A DNA stretch of 22,097 nt from Candidatus Colimorpha enterica. Lineage in GTDB: Bacteria > Bacillota > Clostridia > Oscillospirales > CAG-272. The stretch is taken from positions 5,784 through 27,880 of the forward strand of contig FR891129.1 of NCBI GenBank assembly GCA_000433515.1, written 5' to 3'. Both the position numbers and the translations under genes were made by a program. This document shows positions 1-7,324 of the stretch, piece after piece. Numbering within the stretch: position 1 is the first letter of the stretch; each line of letters starts with the position of its first letter. A model generated the notes under the pieces. It did not search any database. It was given only the letters and a program-made list of their open reading frames with translations, and was not told the origin of the DNA.

Positions 1-855
1 GCCGATCATGACCGCGGCGGACAGTACAATTCCGCCGTAGCACCACAGCTCACGGCTCTTCACCGCCTGTCCCAGCCTGCCTATCAGGATAAGGTAAAAC
101 AGGTTGAAGTTTATGCCGAATATCAGCATAAAGATCGCGATGACCCACTGCAGATACGGGCTGTATCCGGCAATGCTGTCGGATTTTATCCCGAATCCTC
201 CGGTTCCTGCGGTGCCGAAGGCGTGAATAAGGCTGTCGAAAAGCGGCATTCCTCCGGCAAGCAGGAATATCACCTCGACACCGGTGAGGACGATATAGAT
301 AAGGTACAGTATCTTTGCCGTTTCACGGATTTTCGGCACTATCTTGCCGACGATGGGTCCCGGCATTTCGGCGCGCATTATATGTATCGACCGCCCGGAA
401 TCCGACGGGAATATTGCCATGACAAAGACAAGCACGCCCATTCCGCCGATCCAGTGTGTAAAGCTGCGCCAGAAAAGCGCACCGTGGCTCAGTGCCTCAA
501 CGTCGTCAAGCACCGAGGCTCCGGTGGTCGTAAATCCGCTGACCGTCTCGAAAAAGGCATCGACGAACGACGGGATCTCACGGCTTATGACGAACGGAAG
601 CGCTCCCGCCGCCGACATGAGTATCCACGCAAGCGCGACGGTCACAAACCCCTCCCTTGCGTAAATTACGCTGTTTTCCGGCTTGCTGAAAAGCGTCAGG
701 GCAAGTCCGACGGCAAACACTGCCGCCGCGGAGAGAAAGAATGCAAGGCTCTCTCCCTCACGGTATATAAACGAGGTCAGAGCCGGAAGAAGCATCAGCG
801 CCGCCTCTATCTCAAGTATCAGCCCGACGGTATGAAAAATCATTCTGCGATTCAT
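1..855 (-). CDS. trkH: Trk-type potassium uptake membrane subunit TrkH (3' end beyond window)
   Basis: This is the ion-conducting subunit of a Trk/Ktr-type K+ uptake system in the cytoplasmic membrane, working with the TrkA regulator encoded just upstream. The first 285 residues are visible; the family is usually about 450-500 residues, so the C-terminal part lies outside the window. Reverse-strand reading shows alternating hydrophobic helices, a first pore loop around residues 107-114 (SGFTTTGAS), the family signature WIGGMG at 135-140, RAEMPGP at 161-167, and a second pore loop around 212-222 (AFGTAGTGGFG). The filter glycines are intact. The start is the ATG at 855, 9 bases after the trkA stop, with an AGGTGAGG ribosome site overlapping that stop. 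The two genes are therefore likely translated from one mRNA. Function rests on strong family resemblance. Confidence 0.95.
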   Translation of the reverse strand, partial: MNRRMIFHTVGLILEIEAALMLLPALTSFIYREGESLAFFLSAAAVFAVGLALTLFSKPENSVIYAREGFVTVALAWILMSAAGALPFVISREIPSFVDAFFETVSGFTTTGASVLDDVEALSHGALFWRSFTHWIGGMGVLVFVMAIFPSDSGRSIHIMRAEMPGPIVGKIVPKIRETAKILYLIYIVLTGVEVIFLLAGGMPLFDSLIHAFGTAGTGGFGIKSDSIAGYSPYLQWVIAIFMLIFGINFNLFYLILIGRLGQAVKSRELWCYGGIVLSAAVMIG

Positions 856-864
856 ATCCGCGCC

Positions 865-2223
865 TCACCTGAGAATGTCGGACAGGTCCGACAGCTTTCT
901 GTCAGCCGCAACGACAATCACCCTGTCGTCGGGCAGTATCATGTCGTCGCCTGTCGGAACAACCGTCTTACGGTAGCGGAGGATTCCGGCTATCAGGATG
1001 TTTTTCTTGATATTCAGCTCCTTAAGCGGTATCCCGGTCAGCTTCGGGTCGGCTTTGGCATTGAATTCAAGCGCCTCTGCCTTGCCGTCCATGAGCTGAT
1101 ACAGTGTCTCTATGTTGCTTCCGAGCGAGTTCTTCAGCGCCCGCGCATACTGGACAATGACATCGGAGATTATCTTTTTTGGGGATACTATGCAGTCAAG
1201 CCCGAGGCGCTCCGCCATTGCGGCAAGCTCGTCGCGGTTGACCTTTGATATCACCTTCGGCACCTTCTGCGCCGCCGCGAATATCGATATCAGGATATTT
1301 TCCTCGTCCATGCCGGTAAGCGCAACGAATGCGTCAAGCGATTTCAGCCCCTCCTCCATGAGAAGCTCCTGCTCCGCGCCGTCTCCGTGGATTATGACCG
1401 CCTTCGGGAGCGCCTCGCAAAGCTCGTTGCAGGTCTTTTCGTCGCGTTCGATTATCTTCACCGACGCGCCGCCGGAGGTGAGCATATCGGCAAGATAGTA
1501 AGCCGTACGGCTTCCGCCGAGAAGCATGACATTCCGCGCCTGCTTCTGGAATTCGCCGATGGAACGGAAAAATTTCAGCATATCGGCAGGCGGTGCGGTT
1601 ATGTCGATCTTGTCGCCGCTTTTCAGCACGAAATCGCCGCCGGGGATGTAAACGCTGTCCCCGCGCTGTACGCAGCAGATAAGAACGCGCGTGCCGTATT
1701 TTTCGCGCAAGCTCCTGAGCGACATTCCGTCAAGCACCGAATCGGGCTTCAGACGCAGCTCTATCATCTCAAAGCCGCGCCCGGAAAACTTCTCTATCTT
1801 GACCGCAGAGGGGAATTTCAGAATATTGAAAAGCTCGTGCGCCGCCAGAAGCTCCGGATTTATTGCCATCGAAAGCTCCAGCTCCCGCCGTACGAAGGCA
1901 AGGCTGCGGTCGTTGTACTCGGGCGAGCGGATCCTTGCGATAGTGTTCTTTGCCCCGAGCCGTCTGGCAAGGAAACAGCTCAGCATATTCATCTCGTCCG
2001 AGCCGGTCGCCGCGACAAACATCTCCGCTCCGGCAACTCCCGCCTCGGTAAGGATATCGCTGTCGGCACCGTTTCCGCAGACACCCATGACGTCGTAGAT
2101 ATTGGTTATCTCGGTCAGCACCGCGCTGTCGGAATCGATCGCCACGATATCGTGTCCCTCTGACACAAGACTGGCAAGTATAGTCCCGCCGATTTTTCCG
2201 CACCCCGATATTATGATTTTCAT
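865..2223 (-). CDS. trkA: Trk system potassium uptake regulatory subunit TrkA
   Basis: This is the cytoplasmic nucleotide-binding gating subunit of the Trk K+ transporter. The 452-residue length matches full TrkA with two tandem RCK halves. The first Rossmann domain (about 1-130) opens with the dinucleotide motif GCGKIG at 7-12 and has an acidic residue, D30, at the end of strand 2. An RCK-C domain follows (about 140-222, with DITAPP at 207-212). A second Rossmann domain starts near 231; its glycine motif is degenerate (LLGGSRTA, 235-241), a common state in the second half. A second RCK-C domain runs from about 370 to 452. The start has an AAGGAA ribosome site 7 bases upstream and lies downstream of a consensus promoter. 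It is followed closely by trkH. TrkA typically binds NAD(H) or ATP; which one applies here cannot be seen. Confidence 0.96.
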   Translation of the reverse strand: MKIIISGCGKIGGTILASLVSEGHDIVAIDSDSAVLTEITNIYDVMGVCGNGADSDILTEAGVAGAEMFVAATGSDEMNMLSCFLARRLGAKNTIARIRSPEYNDRSLAFVRRELELSMAINPELLAAHELFNILKFPSAVKIEKFSGRGFEMIELRLKPDSVLDGMSLRSLREKYGTRVLICCVQRGDSVYIPGGDFVLKSGDKIDITAPPADMLKFFRSIGEFQKQARNVMLLGGSRTAYYLADMLTSGGASVKIIERDEKTCNELCEALPKAVIIHGDGAEQELLMEEGLKSLDAFVALTGMDEENILISIFAAAQKVPKVISKVNRDELAAMAERLGLDCIVSPKKIISDVIVQYARALKNSLGSNIETLYQLMDGKAEALEFNAKADPKLTGIPLKELNIKKNILIAGILRYRKTVVPTGDDMILPDDRVIVVAADRKLSDLSDILR

Positions 2224-2268
2224 TTGTCAGTTCCTTTCATGTTGCCCCGGCAAAACCCGGATGACGAT

Positions 2269-2297
2269 ATTATATCACTTTCCGACGCAAAATGCAA
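2269..2297 (-). promoter_or_regulatory. Sigma-A promoter of trkA-trkH
   Basis: Read on the minus strand: -35 TTGCAT (2297-2292), 17-base spacer, -10 TATAAT (2274-2269), preceded by TGA to give an extended -10. Transcription would begin near 2262, leaving a leader of about 40 nt before the trkA ATG. Confidence 0.8.
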
Positions 2298-2322
2298 TAT
2301 CGCGGGGGGATTCACGCGGAAA

Positions 2323-2362
2323 ACCGGAGTTAAAAAGCTCAATCTGAGTTTTTAGCTCCGGT
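2323..2362 (-). terminator. Long hairpin, probable terminator of the 2496-3011 gene
   Basis: ACCGGAG at 2323-2329 pairs with CTCCGGT at 2356-2362, and TAAAAA at 2331-2336 pairs with TTTTTA at 2349-2354. A further CTC/GAG pairing closes a small loop. On the minus strand the hairpin is followed by a short TTTT run. It lies about 130 bases past the stop of the membrane-protein gene. The U run is short, so termination is inferred rather than certain. Confidence 0.45.
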
Positions 2363-2495
2363 CAAATTTCAGTTTTTAGCATTTTTAACGAAGACGGCAG
2401 GGATCGGGAACAGGACGGGAGAGACTGCGGGATAGAATTTCAGGCACAGAAGCGTCGTCCGGTGTGCAGAATTGAAAAGAAAGAACAGCGTGAGT

Positions 2496-3011
2496 TCATC
2501 CGTTACATGCCTGAGCGCTCCTGTCCGAAAAAAATGTGGGGATCATAAAAAGCACTGACATTGCCGGCAGGCAGAATTTCAGCCACCGGAACGAGTACAG
2601 TCTGGATGAATCGACAATTTTTCTCACCGTTCCGGGAACAACATATCTCAGGATGTATATTTCCGCGATGTCGGTGTTGACAAACAGCATTGTCACGATG
2701 AATGCGGCGGTAAGTGCGGTAAGCACCGCGGCGCAGCGCTTTTTTCTGAAACGTACCAGCGTTACCACCGCGCATACCGCTGCCGCCGCGGCAATCACGG
2801 CACCGGCAATGAAAGGGAGATTCTGACCGAGGGTCGTGTATATGAGCTTTCTTCCGCCTGATACAATTACGCTGCCGCCGTTTTCATCCTCGGCGACCCG
2901 GGCGCTGATATATGTTGCGCTGTAAAAAATCATCCATCCGTATATGACGGACATACACAAAGCCGCTGACGCGGAAACCGTGCGCAGGACGAGAGCAAAT
3001 GTTTTATTCAT
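2496..3011 (-). CDS. Hypothetical polytopic membrane protein
   Basis: I do not recognise a family. The 171-residue protein has four likely membrane helices at about 7-30, 65-87, 92-112 and 145-162. A basic loop, RFRKKR, sits at 87-92, and a polar stretch of about 30 residues separates helices 1 and 2. The reading frame stays open upstream to 3152. I chose the ATG at 3011 because a consensus promoter at 3048-3076 would start transcription near 3041, downstream of the longer start. The predicted protein then opens with MNKTFALVLR, a normal membrane-protein N-terminus. The ribosome site is weak (GTCGGTCGG). The gene stands alone and is transcribed away from the tRNA genes. No motif suggests an enzyme or transporter class. 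Confidence 0.7.
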   Translation of the reverse strand: MNKTFALVLRTVSASAALCMSVIYGWMIFYSATYISARVAEDENGGSVIVSGGRKLIYTTLGQNLPFIAGAVIAAAAAVCAVVTLVRFRKKRCAAVLTALTAAFIVTMLFVNTDIAEIYILRYVVPGTVRKIVDSSRLYSFRWLKFCLPAMSVLFMIPTFFSDRSAQACNG

Positions 3012-3047
3012 GACAACCGACCGACTACGATACAATTTATTGCTTTC

Positions 3048-3076
3048 ATTATAACACTCAGAAACAGGATTGTCAA
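3048..3076 (-). promoter_or_regulatory. Perfect consensus sigma-A promoter for the membrane-protein gene
   Basis: On the minus strand: TTGACA (3076-3071), 17-base spacer, TATAAT (3053-3048), with TGT immediately upstream as an extended -10. All 12 core positions match consensus. This promoter fixes the likely start of the downstream gene at 3011. Confidence 0.88.
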
Positions 3077-3100
3077 CTTTTTCTCTAAATATTGCCCGCT

Positions 3101-3179
3101 GCCGCAGAAACTCTGTCTCATTTCTGCTCCGGGAATGCGGCAATTTGCACATCAGAAACGCGCAGCTGCGGCTTTTTTT
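3101..3179 (+). other. Structured segment ending in a terminator-like U run
   Basis: GCCGCAG at 3101-3107 can pair with CTGCGGC at 3166-3172, which is followed directly by seven T. Alternatively GCAGAAA (3104-3110) pairs with TTTCTGC (3121-3127). No gene on this strand ends here, so the element is either a terminator for a small unannotated transcript or a coincidence. I see no convincing promoter for such a transcript. Confidence 0.25.
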
Positions 3180-3208
3180 GTGACATACGGAAAAACCGAA
3201 AAAAGGTC

Positions 3209-3237
3209 TTGATTTTTTGCCGGGAGTGTGATATAAT
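3209..3237 (+). promoter_or_regulatory. Promoter of tRNA-Val
   Basis: TTGATT (3209-3214), 17-base spacer, TATAAT (3232-3237), with an extended -10 (TGA before TATAAT). The tRNA starts 12 bases after the -10, so the 5' leader is only a few bases. Confidence 0.85.
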
Positions 3238-3248
3238 ATTCAGGCGTT

Positions 3249-3325
3249 GGGGGTTTAGCTCAGCTGGTTAGAGTGTATGCTTGACATGCATAAGGTCGCT
3301 GGTTCGATTCCAGTAGTCCCCACCA
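3249..3325 (+). tRNA. tRNA-Val (anticodon GAC)
   Basis: The full cloverleaf can be folded by hand. The acceptor stem is 3249-3255 with 3315-3321, including G-U and U-G pairs at positions 5 and 6. The D stem is GCTC/GAGT, and the anticodon stem is TATGC/GCATA around loop TTGACAT, giving anticodon GAC at 3283-3285. The T arm has loop TTCGATT. The discriminator is A3322 and CCA is encoded at 3323-3325. It reads valine codons GUC and GUU and is a single-gene transcription unit. Confidence 0.97.
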
Positions 3326-3357
3326 AAAATCCTGAAGTTTCTGCTTCGGGATTTTTT
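3326..3357 (+). terminator. Intrinsic terminator of tRNA-Val
   Basis: The stem is AAAATCCTGAAG (3326-3337) with CTTCGGGATTTT (3344-3355), one G-U pair and a 6-base loop, running into a T tract. It begins directly after the encoded CCA. Confidence 0.85.
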
Positions 3358-3465
3358 ATTTGCGTCGGACGAGAAAGCATTTTTGATGTCCTGAATGCAC
3401 ACACATGTCAGACAGTACACGGTTGCCCGACAAATTATGTTTTTCAGAAAAATTTCAAAAAACTA

Positions 3466-3494
3466 TTGACAAAACCCCGCCCCTGTGATATAAT
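3466..3494 (+). promoter_or_regulatory. Perfect consensus promoter of tRNA-Gly
   Basis: TTGACA (3466-3471), 17-base spacer, TATAAT (3489-3494), with an extended TGA -10. It shares the string GTGATATAATAT with the tRNA-Val and trkA promoters. Confidence 0.9.
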
Positions 3495-3511
3495 ATCCGA
3501 GTACTGAATAA

Positions 3512-3585
<74 letters not shown>

Positions 3586-3588
3586 CTT

Positions 3589-3616
3589 AAAAAAGCGTTC
3601 TTCGGAGCGCTTTTTT
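3589..3616 (+). terminator. Intrinsic terminator of tRNA-Gly with UUCG tetraloop
   Basis: A 12-bp stem (3589-3600 with 3605-3616) is closed by a C(TTCG)G tetraloop. The 3' arm ends in six T. It starts three bases after the tRNA CCA. Confidence 0.92.
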
Positions 3617-3711
3617 CATTTTTATTTTACTGTTGCGCAGGACTTTGTTCCGTGCCGGCAAAAAAATCTGAAAAAACACGGAATTCTCATTCTTTATTCA
3701 CAATTGCGGTT

Positions 3712-3717
3712 TATAAT
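3712..3717 (+). promoter_or_regulatory. Possible -10 element for the gpmI operon
   Basis: An isolated TATAAT lies about 90 bases before gpmI. No good -35 is present at 16-18 bases (best is TTCTTT) and there is no TGn extension, so this is much weaker than the other promoters in the window. Some expression could also come from readthrough of the tRNA-Gly unit. Confidence 0.3.
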
Positions 3718-3809
3718 AAGTATTATACAGGGAAGGTCTGTGGTTCCGGCGCGCGGCAGGCTGAAAATTCCCCAAGACAGAAAAAAACGCCGGAGAAACG
3801 GACGTTACA

Positions 3810-5465
3810 ATGAACAAGATTCTCAAGAAAAATCCTCATTTCGGCGGCGTGAAGGGGCCGCTTCTCACGATAGTCATGGACGGAGTCGGCATAGCTCCCG
3901 CGGGCGAAGGAAATGCTGTTGCGGCAGCTTACACCCCTACCCTCGATATGCTTATGGCAAAATATCCGCATATACCGCTCAAGGCTCACGGCACTGCCGT
4001 CGGGCTTCCCTCCGATGACGATATGGGCAACTCCGAGGTCGGTCACAACGCTCTCGGTTCCGGTCAGGTCTTTGCTCAGGGCGCAAAGCTCGTCTCCCAG
4101 TCGATCGAAACCGGAAAGATGTTTGCTTCCGACACATGGAAGAAGGTCATCGGGAACGTTAAGACCAACAATTCCGTTCTTCACTTCCTCGGGCTTTTCT
4201 CCGACGGAAACGTTCACTCCCACATCGACCACCTGAAGGCGATGATAACCGAGGCAAAGAAAGAGGGCGTTCACACCGTCCGCGTTCACATACTTCTTGA
4301 CGGCAGAGACGTCGGCGAGACCTCGGCTCTTGACTACATCGACCCGTTCGAGGACTTCCTCTCCTCCCTCCGCGACGGCAGCTTTGACATAAAGATCGCC
4401 TCCGGCGGCGGCAGAATGAAGATAACTATGGACAGATACGAGGCAAACTGGCAGATGGTTGCCGACGGCTGGAGGACCCATGTCCTCGGCGAGGGCAGAC
4501 AGTTCGCTTCGGCGGCAGAGGCCGTAAAGACCTACCGTGCCGAGACCGGAGCCATTGACCAGGATCTCCCGCCCTTCGTCATTGCAGAGAACGGCAAGCC
4601 CGTCGGAACGGTAAACGACGGCGACAGCGTCATTTTCTTCAACTTCCGCGGCGACCGTTCGATCGAGATATCAAAAGCGTTCGACGACGAGAAGTTCGAC
4701 AAATTCGACCGCGTCAGATATCCGAAGGTCGTATATGCCGGAATGCTTGAGTACGACGGCGACCTCCACATACCGAAAAACTACCTCGTCAATCCCCCGG
4801 AGATCACGAACACACTCAGCGAATACCTCACCGACACCGGGATCACCGAGTACGCCATCTCCGAAACCCAGAAGTTCGGTCACGTTACCTACTTCTGGAA
4901 TGGAAACAGGAGCGGAAAGTTCAGCGAGGAGCTTGAAACCTACGTCGAGATTCCCTCCGACGTTGTTCCCTTTGAACAGCGCCCGTGGATGAAGTGCGCA
5001 GAGATAACCGACGCGCTCATCGAAGCCCTGCGCTCCGGAAAATACACCTACCTCCGCTGCAACTTCCCGAACGGTGACATGGTCGGTCATACCGGAAACT
5101 ATGCGGCTACCCAGTGCAGCATGGAGGCGCTTGACCTTCAGCTTGCAAGGATACTCAAGGTCATTGACGAGCTTCACGGCGTCGCTCTCATCACCGCCGA
5201 CCACGGAAATGCCGACGAGATGTACGAGCTTGACAAGAAGACACATTCTCCCAAGCGCGGCAAGGACGGCTCTCTCAAGGCAAAGACCAGCCACACCCTC
5301 AACCCGGTTCCCTTCATCATCTACGACAACACGACGGGCGGCGATTACTCGATAAAGGAAAACGCCGGTCTCGGGCTGTCAAGCATGGCGGCGACCGTTG
5401 TCAATCTTCTCGGCTACGAGGCTCCCGGTATGTGGGATCCCTCAACGGTCACATTCAATAAATAA
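3810..5465 (+). CDS. gpmI: 2,3-bisphosphoglycerate-independent phosphoglycerate mutase
   Basis: This cytosolic Mn-dependent enzyme interconverts 3- and 2-phosphoglycerate in glycolysis and gluconeogenesis. It belongs to the alkaline phosphatase superfamily. Metal and catalytic motifs are in the expected order: D24 (VMDGVG), phosphoserine S75 in GNSEVGHN, RDVGETS at 166-172, FRGDRS at 279-284, D423/H427 in DMVGHTGN, D464/H465 in ADHGNADE, and H495. At 551 residues it is somewhat longer than the usual 505-520, with an N-terminal extension of about 15 residues and extra loops. The ATG at 3810 has GGAG 14 bases upstream, an unusually wide spacing, but no better start keeps the N-terminal strand. 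It is first in an operon with the sortase and glycosyltransferase genes. Family assignment is secure. Confidence 0.97.
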   Translation: MNKILKKNPHFGGVKGPLLTIVMDGVGIAPAGEGNAVAAAYTPTLDMLMAKYPHIPLKAHGTAVGLPSDDDMGNSEVGHNALGSGQVFAQGAKLVSQSIETGKMFASDTWKKVIGNVKTNNSVLHFLGLFSDGNVHSHIDHLKAMITEAKKEGVHTVRVHILLDGRDVGETSALDYIDPFEDFLSSLRDGSFDIKIASGGGRMKITMDRYEANWQMVADGWRTHVLGEGRQFASAAEAVKTYRAETGAIDQDLPPFVIAENGKPVGTVNDGDSVIFFNFRGDRSIEISKAFDDEKFDKFDRVRYPKVVYAGMLEYDGDLHIPKNYLVNPPEITNTLSEYLTDTGITEYAISETQKFGHVTYFWNGNRSGKFSEELETYVEIPSDVVPFEQRPWMKCAEITDALIEALRSGKYTYLRCNFPNGDMVGHTGNYAATQCSMEALDLQLARILKVIDELHGVALITADHGNADEMYELDKKTHSPKRGKDGSLKAKTSHTLNPVPFIIYDNTTGGDYSIKENAGLGLSSMAATVVNLLGYEAPGMWDPSTVTFNK

Positions 5466-5497
5466 ACAGAAAATCTCAACCGGAAGGAGCACCGCAG

Positions 5498-6466
5498 ATG
5501 AACGATCCGGAGAAAAAAGTGAATAACGGAAATCCCGAATTTGCCGATTCGGTCTTCGGTCTTTCGGCTGACGACATCGTGAAGGAAAAGCGCAGAAAAT
5601 CCCCGCTCGATTTTCTGCTCGATCACATGAGAACGGTCGTTCTCATAGTCTGCGGTGCCGTGCTGATCTGGAGCTTTCAGTATATCGTGAAGTCTCTCAT
5701 CCATTACCGCAAGGCAAACGACTCCTACGGTCAGATCGGAGACATAATCAAAGGCGACGGCGGGGCGGATATCATGCTCCCGTCCGCCGTCAGCCCGGCA
5801 TCACCGGATTACAACAGCTGCAAAAAGCTGTCACAGGACGATCTTGACAGTATTATTAAGCCGACGCCCGTCGATCCGGAGTACGAAAGGATAAAGAACA
5901 AGCTCTATTCCTTCAAAGAACAGTATCCGGATCTTTACGGCTGGATTATCCTTGAGAACACGAAGATCAACTACCCGATAATGCAGACCGACAACAACGA
6001 ATACTATCTCCGCCACGGATATGACGGAAAATCGCTGATGTCAGGCTCGATCTTCGCCGATTACCGCTGCGAAAAGAAGCTGACCGACAACCGCAACCTG
6101 ATCCTTTACGGTCACCACATGAGTACATCGTCGCTCGGCTCCATGTTCCAGTCGCTCGACAATTATCTTGACGAAAATTTCTTCCGCAACAACAACGAGA
6201 TAAAAATCTACACGCTTGACGGCGCATATACCTACAAGGTTTTCTCGGTCTATGTAACCGACAAGTATTATCCCTATATAACCACGTATTTCCCCGACGA
6301 GGACAGCTTTGTTTCCTTCGCCGAGCGCATTGCAGCCAACTCGGTACACAAGGCCGACTTCAAGGTCGGAGCCGGAGACAGCATTCTGACTCTCTCTACC
6401 TGCAACAACCGTTCCGAGGACGGGCGTCTTGCAGTTCACGCGGTTCTGGTAAAGGATTCAAAATAA
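5498..6466 (+). CDS. srtB: Class B sortase
   Basis: This is a membrane-anchored cysteine transpeptidase that would cut a sorting signal in a secreted protein and attach it to cell wall or a pilus subunit. The 322-residue protein has a cytoplasmic tail rich in charged residues, one signal-anchor helix at about 45-66, and an extracellular sortase domain from about 130. The catalytic triad is visible: H206 in LYGHHM, C302 in LSTCNN, and R310 in DGRLAVH. The motif DLYGWIILENTKINYPI (145-161) and the long loop with a helix between His and Cys are typical of class B. The ribosome site AAGGAG is 8 bases from the ATG. It lies 32 bases after gpmI and 16 before the glycosyltransferase gene. No protein in this window carries an obvious sorting signal, so the substrate is unknown. 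Confidence 0.92.
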   Translation: MNDPEKKVNNGNPEFADSVFGLSADDIVKEKRRKSPLDFLLDHMRTVVLIVCGAVLIWSFQYIVKSLIHYRKANDSYGQIGDIIKGDGGADIMLPSAVSPASPDYNSCKKLSQDDLDSIIKPTPVDPEYERIKNKLYSFKEQYPDLYGWIILENTKINYPIMQTDNNEYYLRHGYDGKSLMSGSIFADYRCEKKLTDNRNLILYGHHMSTSSLGSMFQSLDNYLDENFFRNNNEIKIYTLDGAYTYKVFSVYVTDKYYPYITTYFPDEDSFVSFAERIAANSVHKADFKVGAGDSILTLSTCNNRSEDGRLAVHAVLVKDSK

Positions 6467-6482
6467 CCGGAAAGGCAGACTA

Positions 6483-7205
6483 ATGGGACTTAAACTTTCG
6501 GTCATAATCCCGATGTACAACGAGGAGAAGCACGCGGCTGACACCGCAAGGACGCTGTCGGCTTTCCTTGACGGTAAATTCCCCGACGGGGACTATGAAA
6601 TAATCTTTTCAAACGACGGAAGCCTTGACAGCTGCGCCGAAAAGGTCACGGAGCTGAACCTGCCGCAGGTGCGGGTCATTGGCTATCCTGACAACCGCGG
6701 CAAAGGCTCTGCGGTGCGCGAGGGTGTCATGAACTCTCTCGGCGATGCCGTCGTCTATACCGACTGTGACCTTGCATACGGCTGTGACGCGGTATACGGC
6801 ATTTACAGCGAGCTTGTAAAGACCGGCTCTGACCTTGTCATCGGTTCAAGAAATCTCCGTGCCGACGGATATGAGGGCTACACGGCACTCCGCAAGCTGA
6901 TGTCAAAAACCTACATAAAGCTGATATCGCTTGTCGCCGGCTTTAAGTACTCCGACTCCCAGTGCGGTCTTAAATGTCTCCGCGGAAACGCCGCAAAGGA
7001 CATTTTCGGCAGATGCACCGTAAACGGCTTTGCTTTCGACCTTGAGGTTCTTATCCTCGCCGGCAAGCTCGGCAAAACAGTCTCGGAGTTTCCTGTAAGG
7101 GTCATAAATCACCACGAGTCTGAATCGAAGGTCAATCCGGTGAAGGACACCCTGAAAATGATCCGCGACGTGTCGAGAATAAAAAAGACACACAAAAACC
7201 TCTGA
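6483..7205 (+). CDS. Family 2 glycosyltransferase, polyprenyl-phosphate hexosyltransferase-like
   Basis: This is a GT-A fold glycosyltransferase, most like the group that moves a hexose from a nucleotide sugar to polyprenyl/dolichyl phosphate (Alg5/DPM1-like). Visible motifs are the N-terminal strand SVIIPMYNEE (6-15), SNDGS (43-47), GKGSAVREG (73-81), the metal-binding D94-C-D96, VIGSRN (119-124), and DSQCGLKCL (158-166). The last, together with GFAFDLEVL (182-190), is characteristic of this subgroup. The 240-residue length is the catalytic domain only, with no C-terminal membrane helices, so the enzyme is probably peripheral. It could supply lipid-linked sugar for cell-envelope glycosylation. 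It is last in the gpmI-srtB operon and is followed by a terminator. Donor and acceptor cannot be read from the sequence. Confidence 0.9.
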   Translation: MGLKLSVIIPMYNEEKHAADTARTLSAFLDGKFPDGDYEIIFSNDGSLDSCAEKVTELNLPQVRVIGYPDNRGKGSAVREGVMNSLGDAVVYTDCDLAYGCDAVYGIYSELVKTGSDLVIGSRNLRADGYEGYTALRKLMSKTYIKLISLVAGFKYSDSQCGLKCLRGNAAKDIFGRCTVNGFAFDLEVLILAGKLGKTVSEFPVRVINHHESESKVNPVKDTLKMIRDVSRIKKTHKNL

Positions 7206-7216
7206 AATTTTTTCAA

Positions 7217-7252
7217 GCCTCCCCTCGGATCTGTCCGATGGGAGGCATTTTT
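7217..7252 (+). terminator. Intrinsic terminator of the gpmI-srtB-glycosyltransferase operon
   Basis: A 13-base arm (7217-7229) pairs with 7234-7246 with one internal mismatch around a TCTG loop, followed by ATTTTT. It starts 11 bases after the glycosyltransferase stop. Confidence 0.88.
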
Positions 7253-7278
7253 GTCCCCTGCTCTTTTTGTTTTAAGAT

Positions 7279-7312
7279 AAAAAACCTGCCTCCGATATGA
7301 AGGCAGGTTTTT
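7279..7312 (-). terminator. Intrinsic terminator of the sugar-transport operon
   Basis: AAAAACCTGCCT (7280-7291) pairs with AGGCAGGTTTTT (7301-7312) around a 9-base loop. On the minus strand it ends in a run of six T, 13 bases after the last permease stop. The stem is symmetric, so it can also back up termination of the rightward operon. Confidence 0.88.
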
Positions 7313-7324
7313 GTTTGAGAATGA

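Noticed and set aside
223..1248. 341-codon open frame on the plus strand
   Set aside because: Antisense to trkH and trkA, both firmly identified; the product is rich in Arg/His/Lys with no domain logic.
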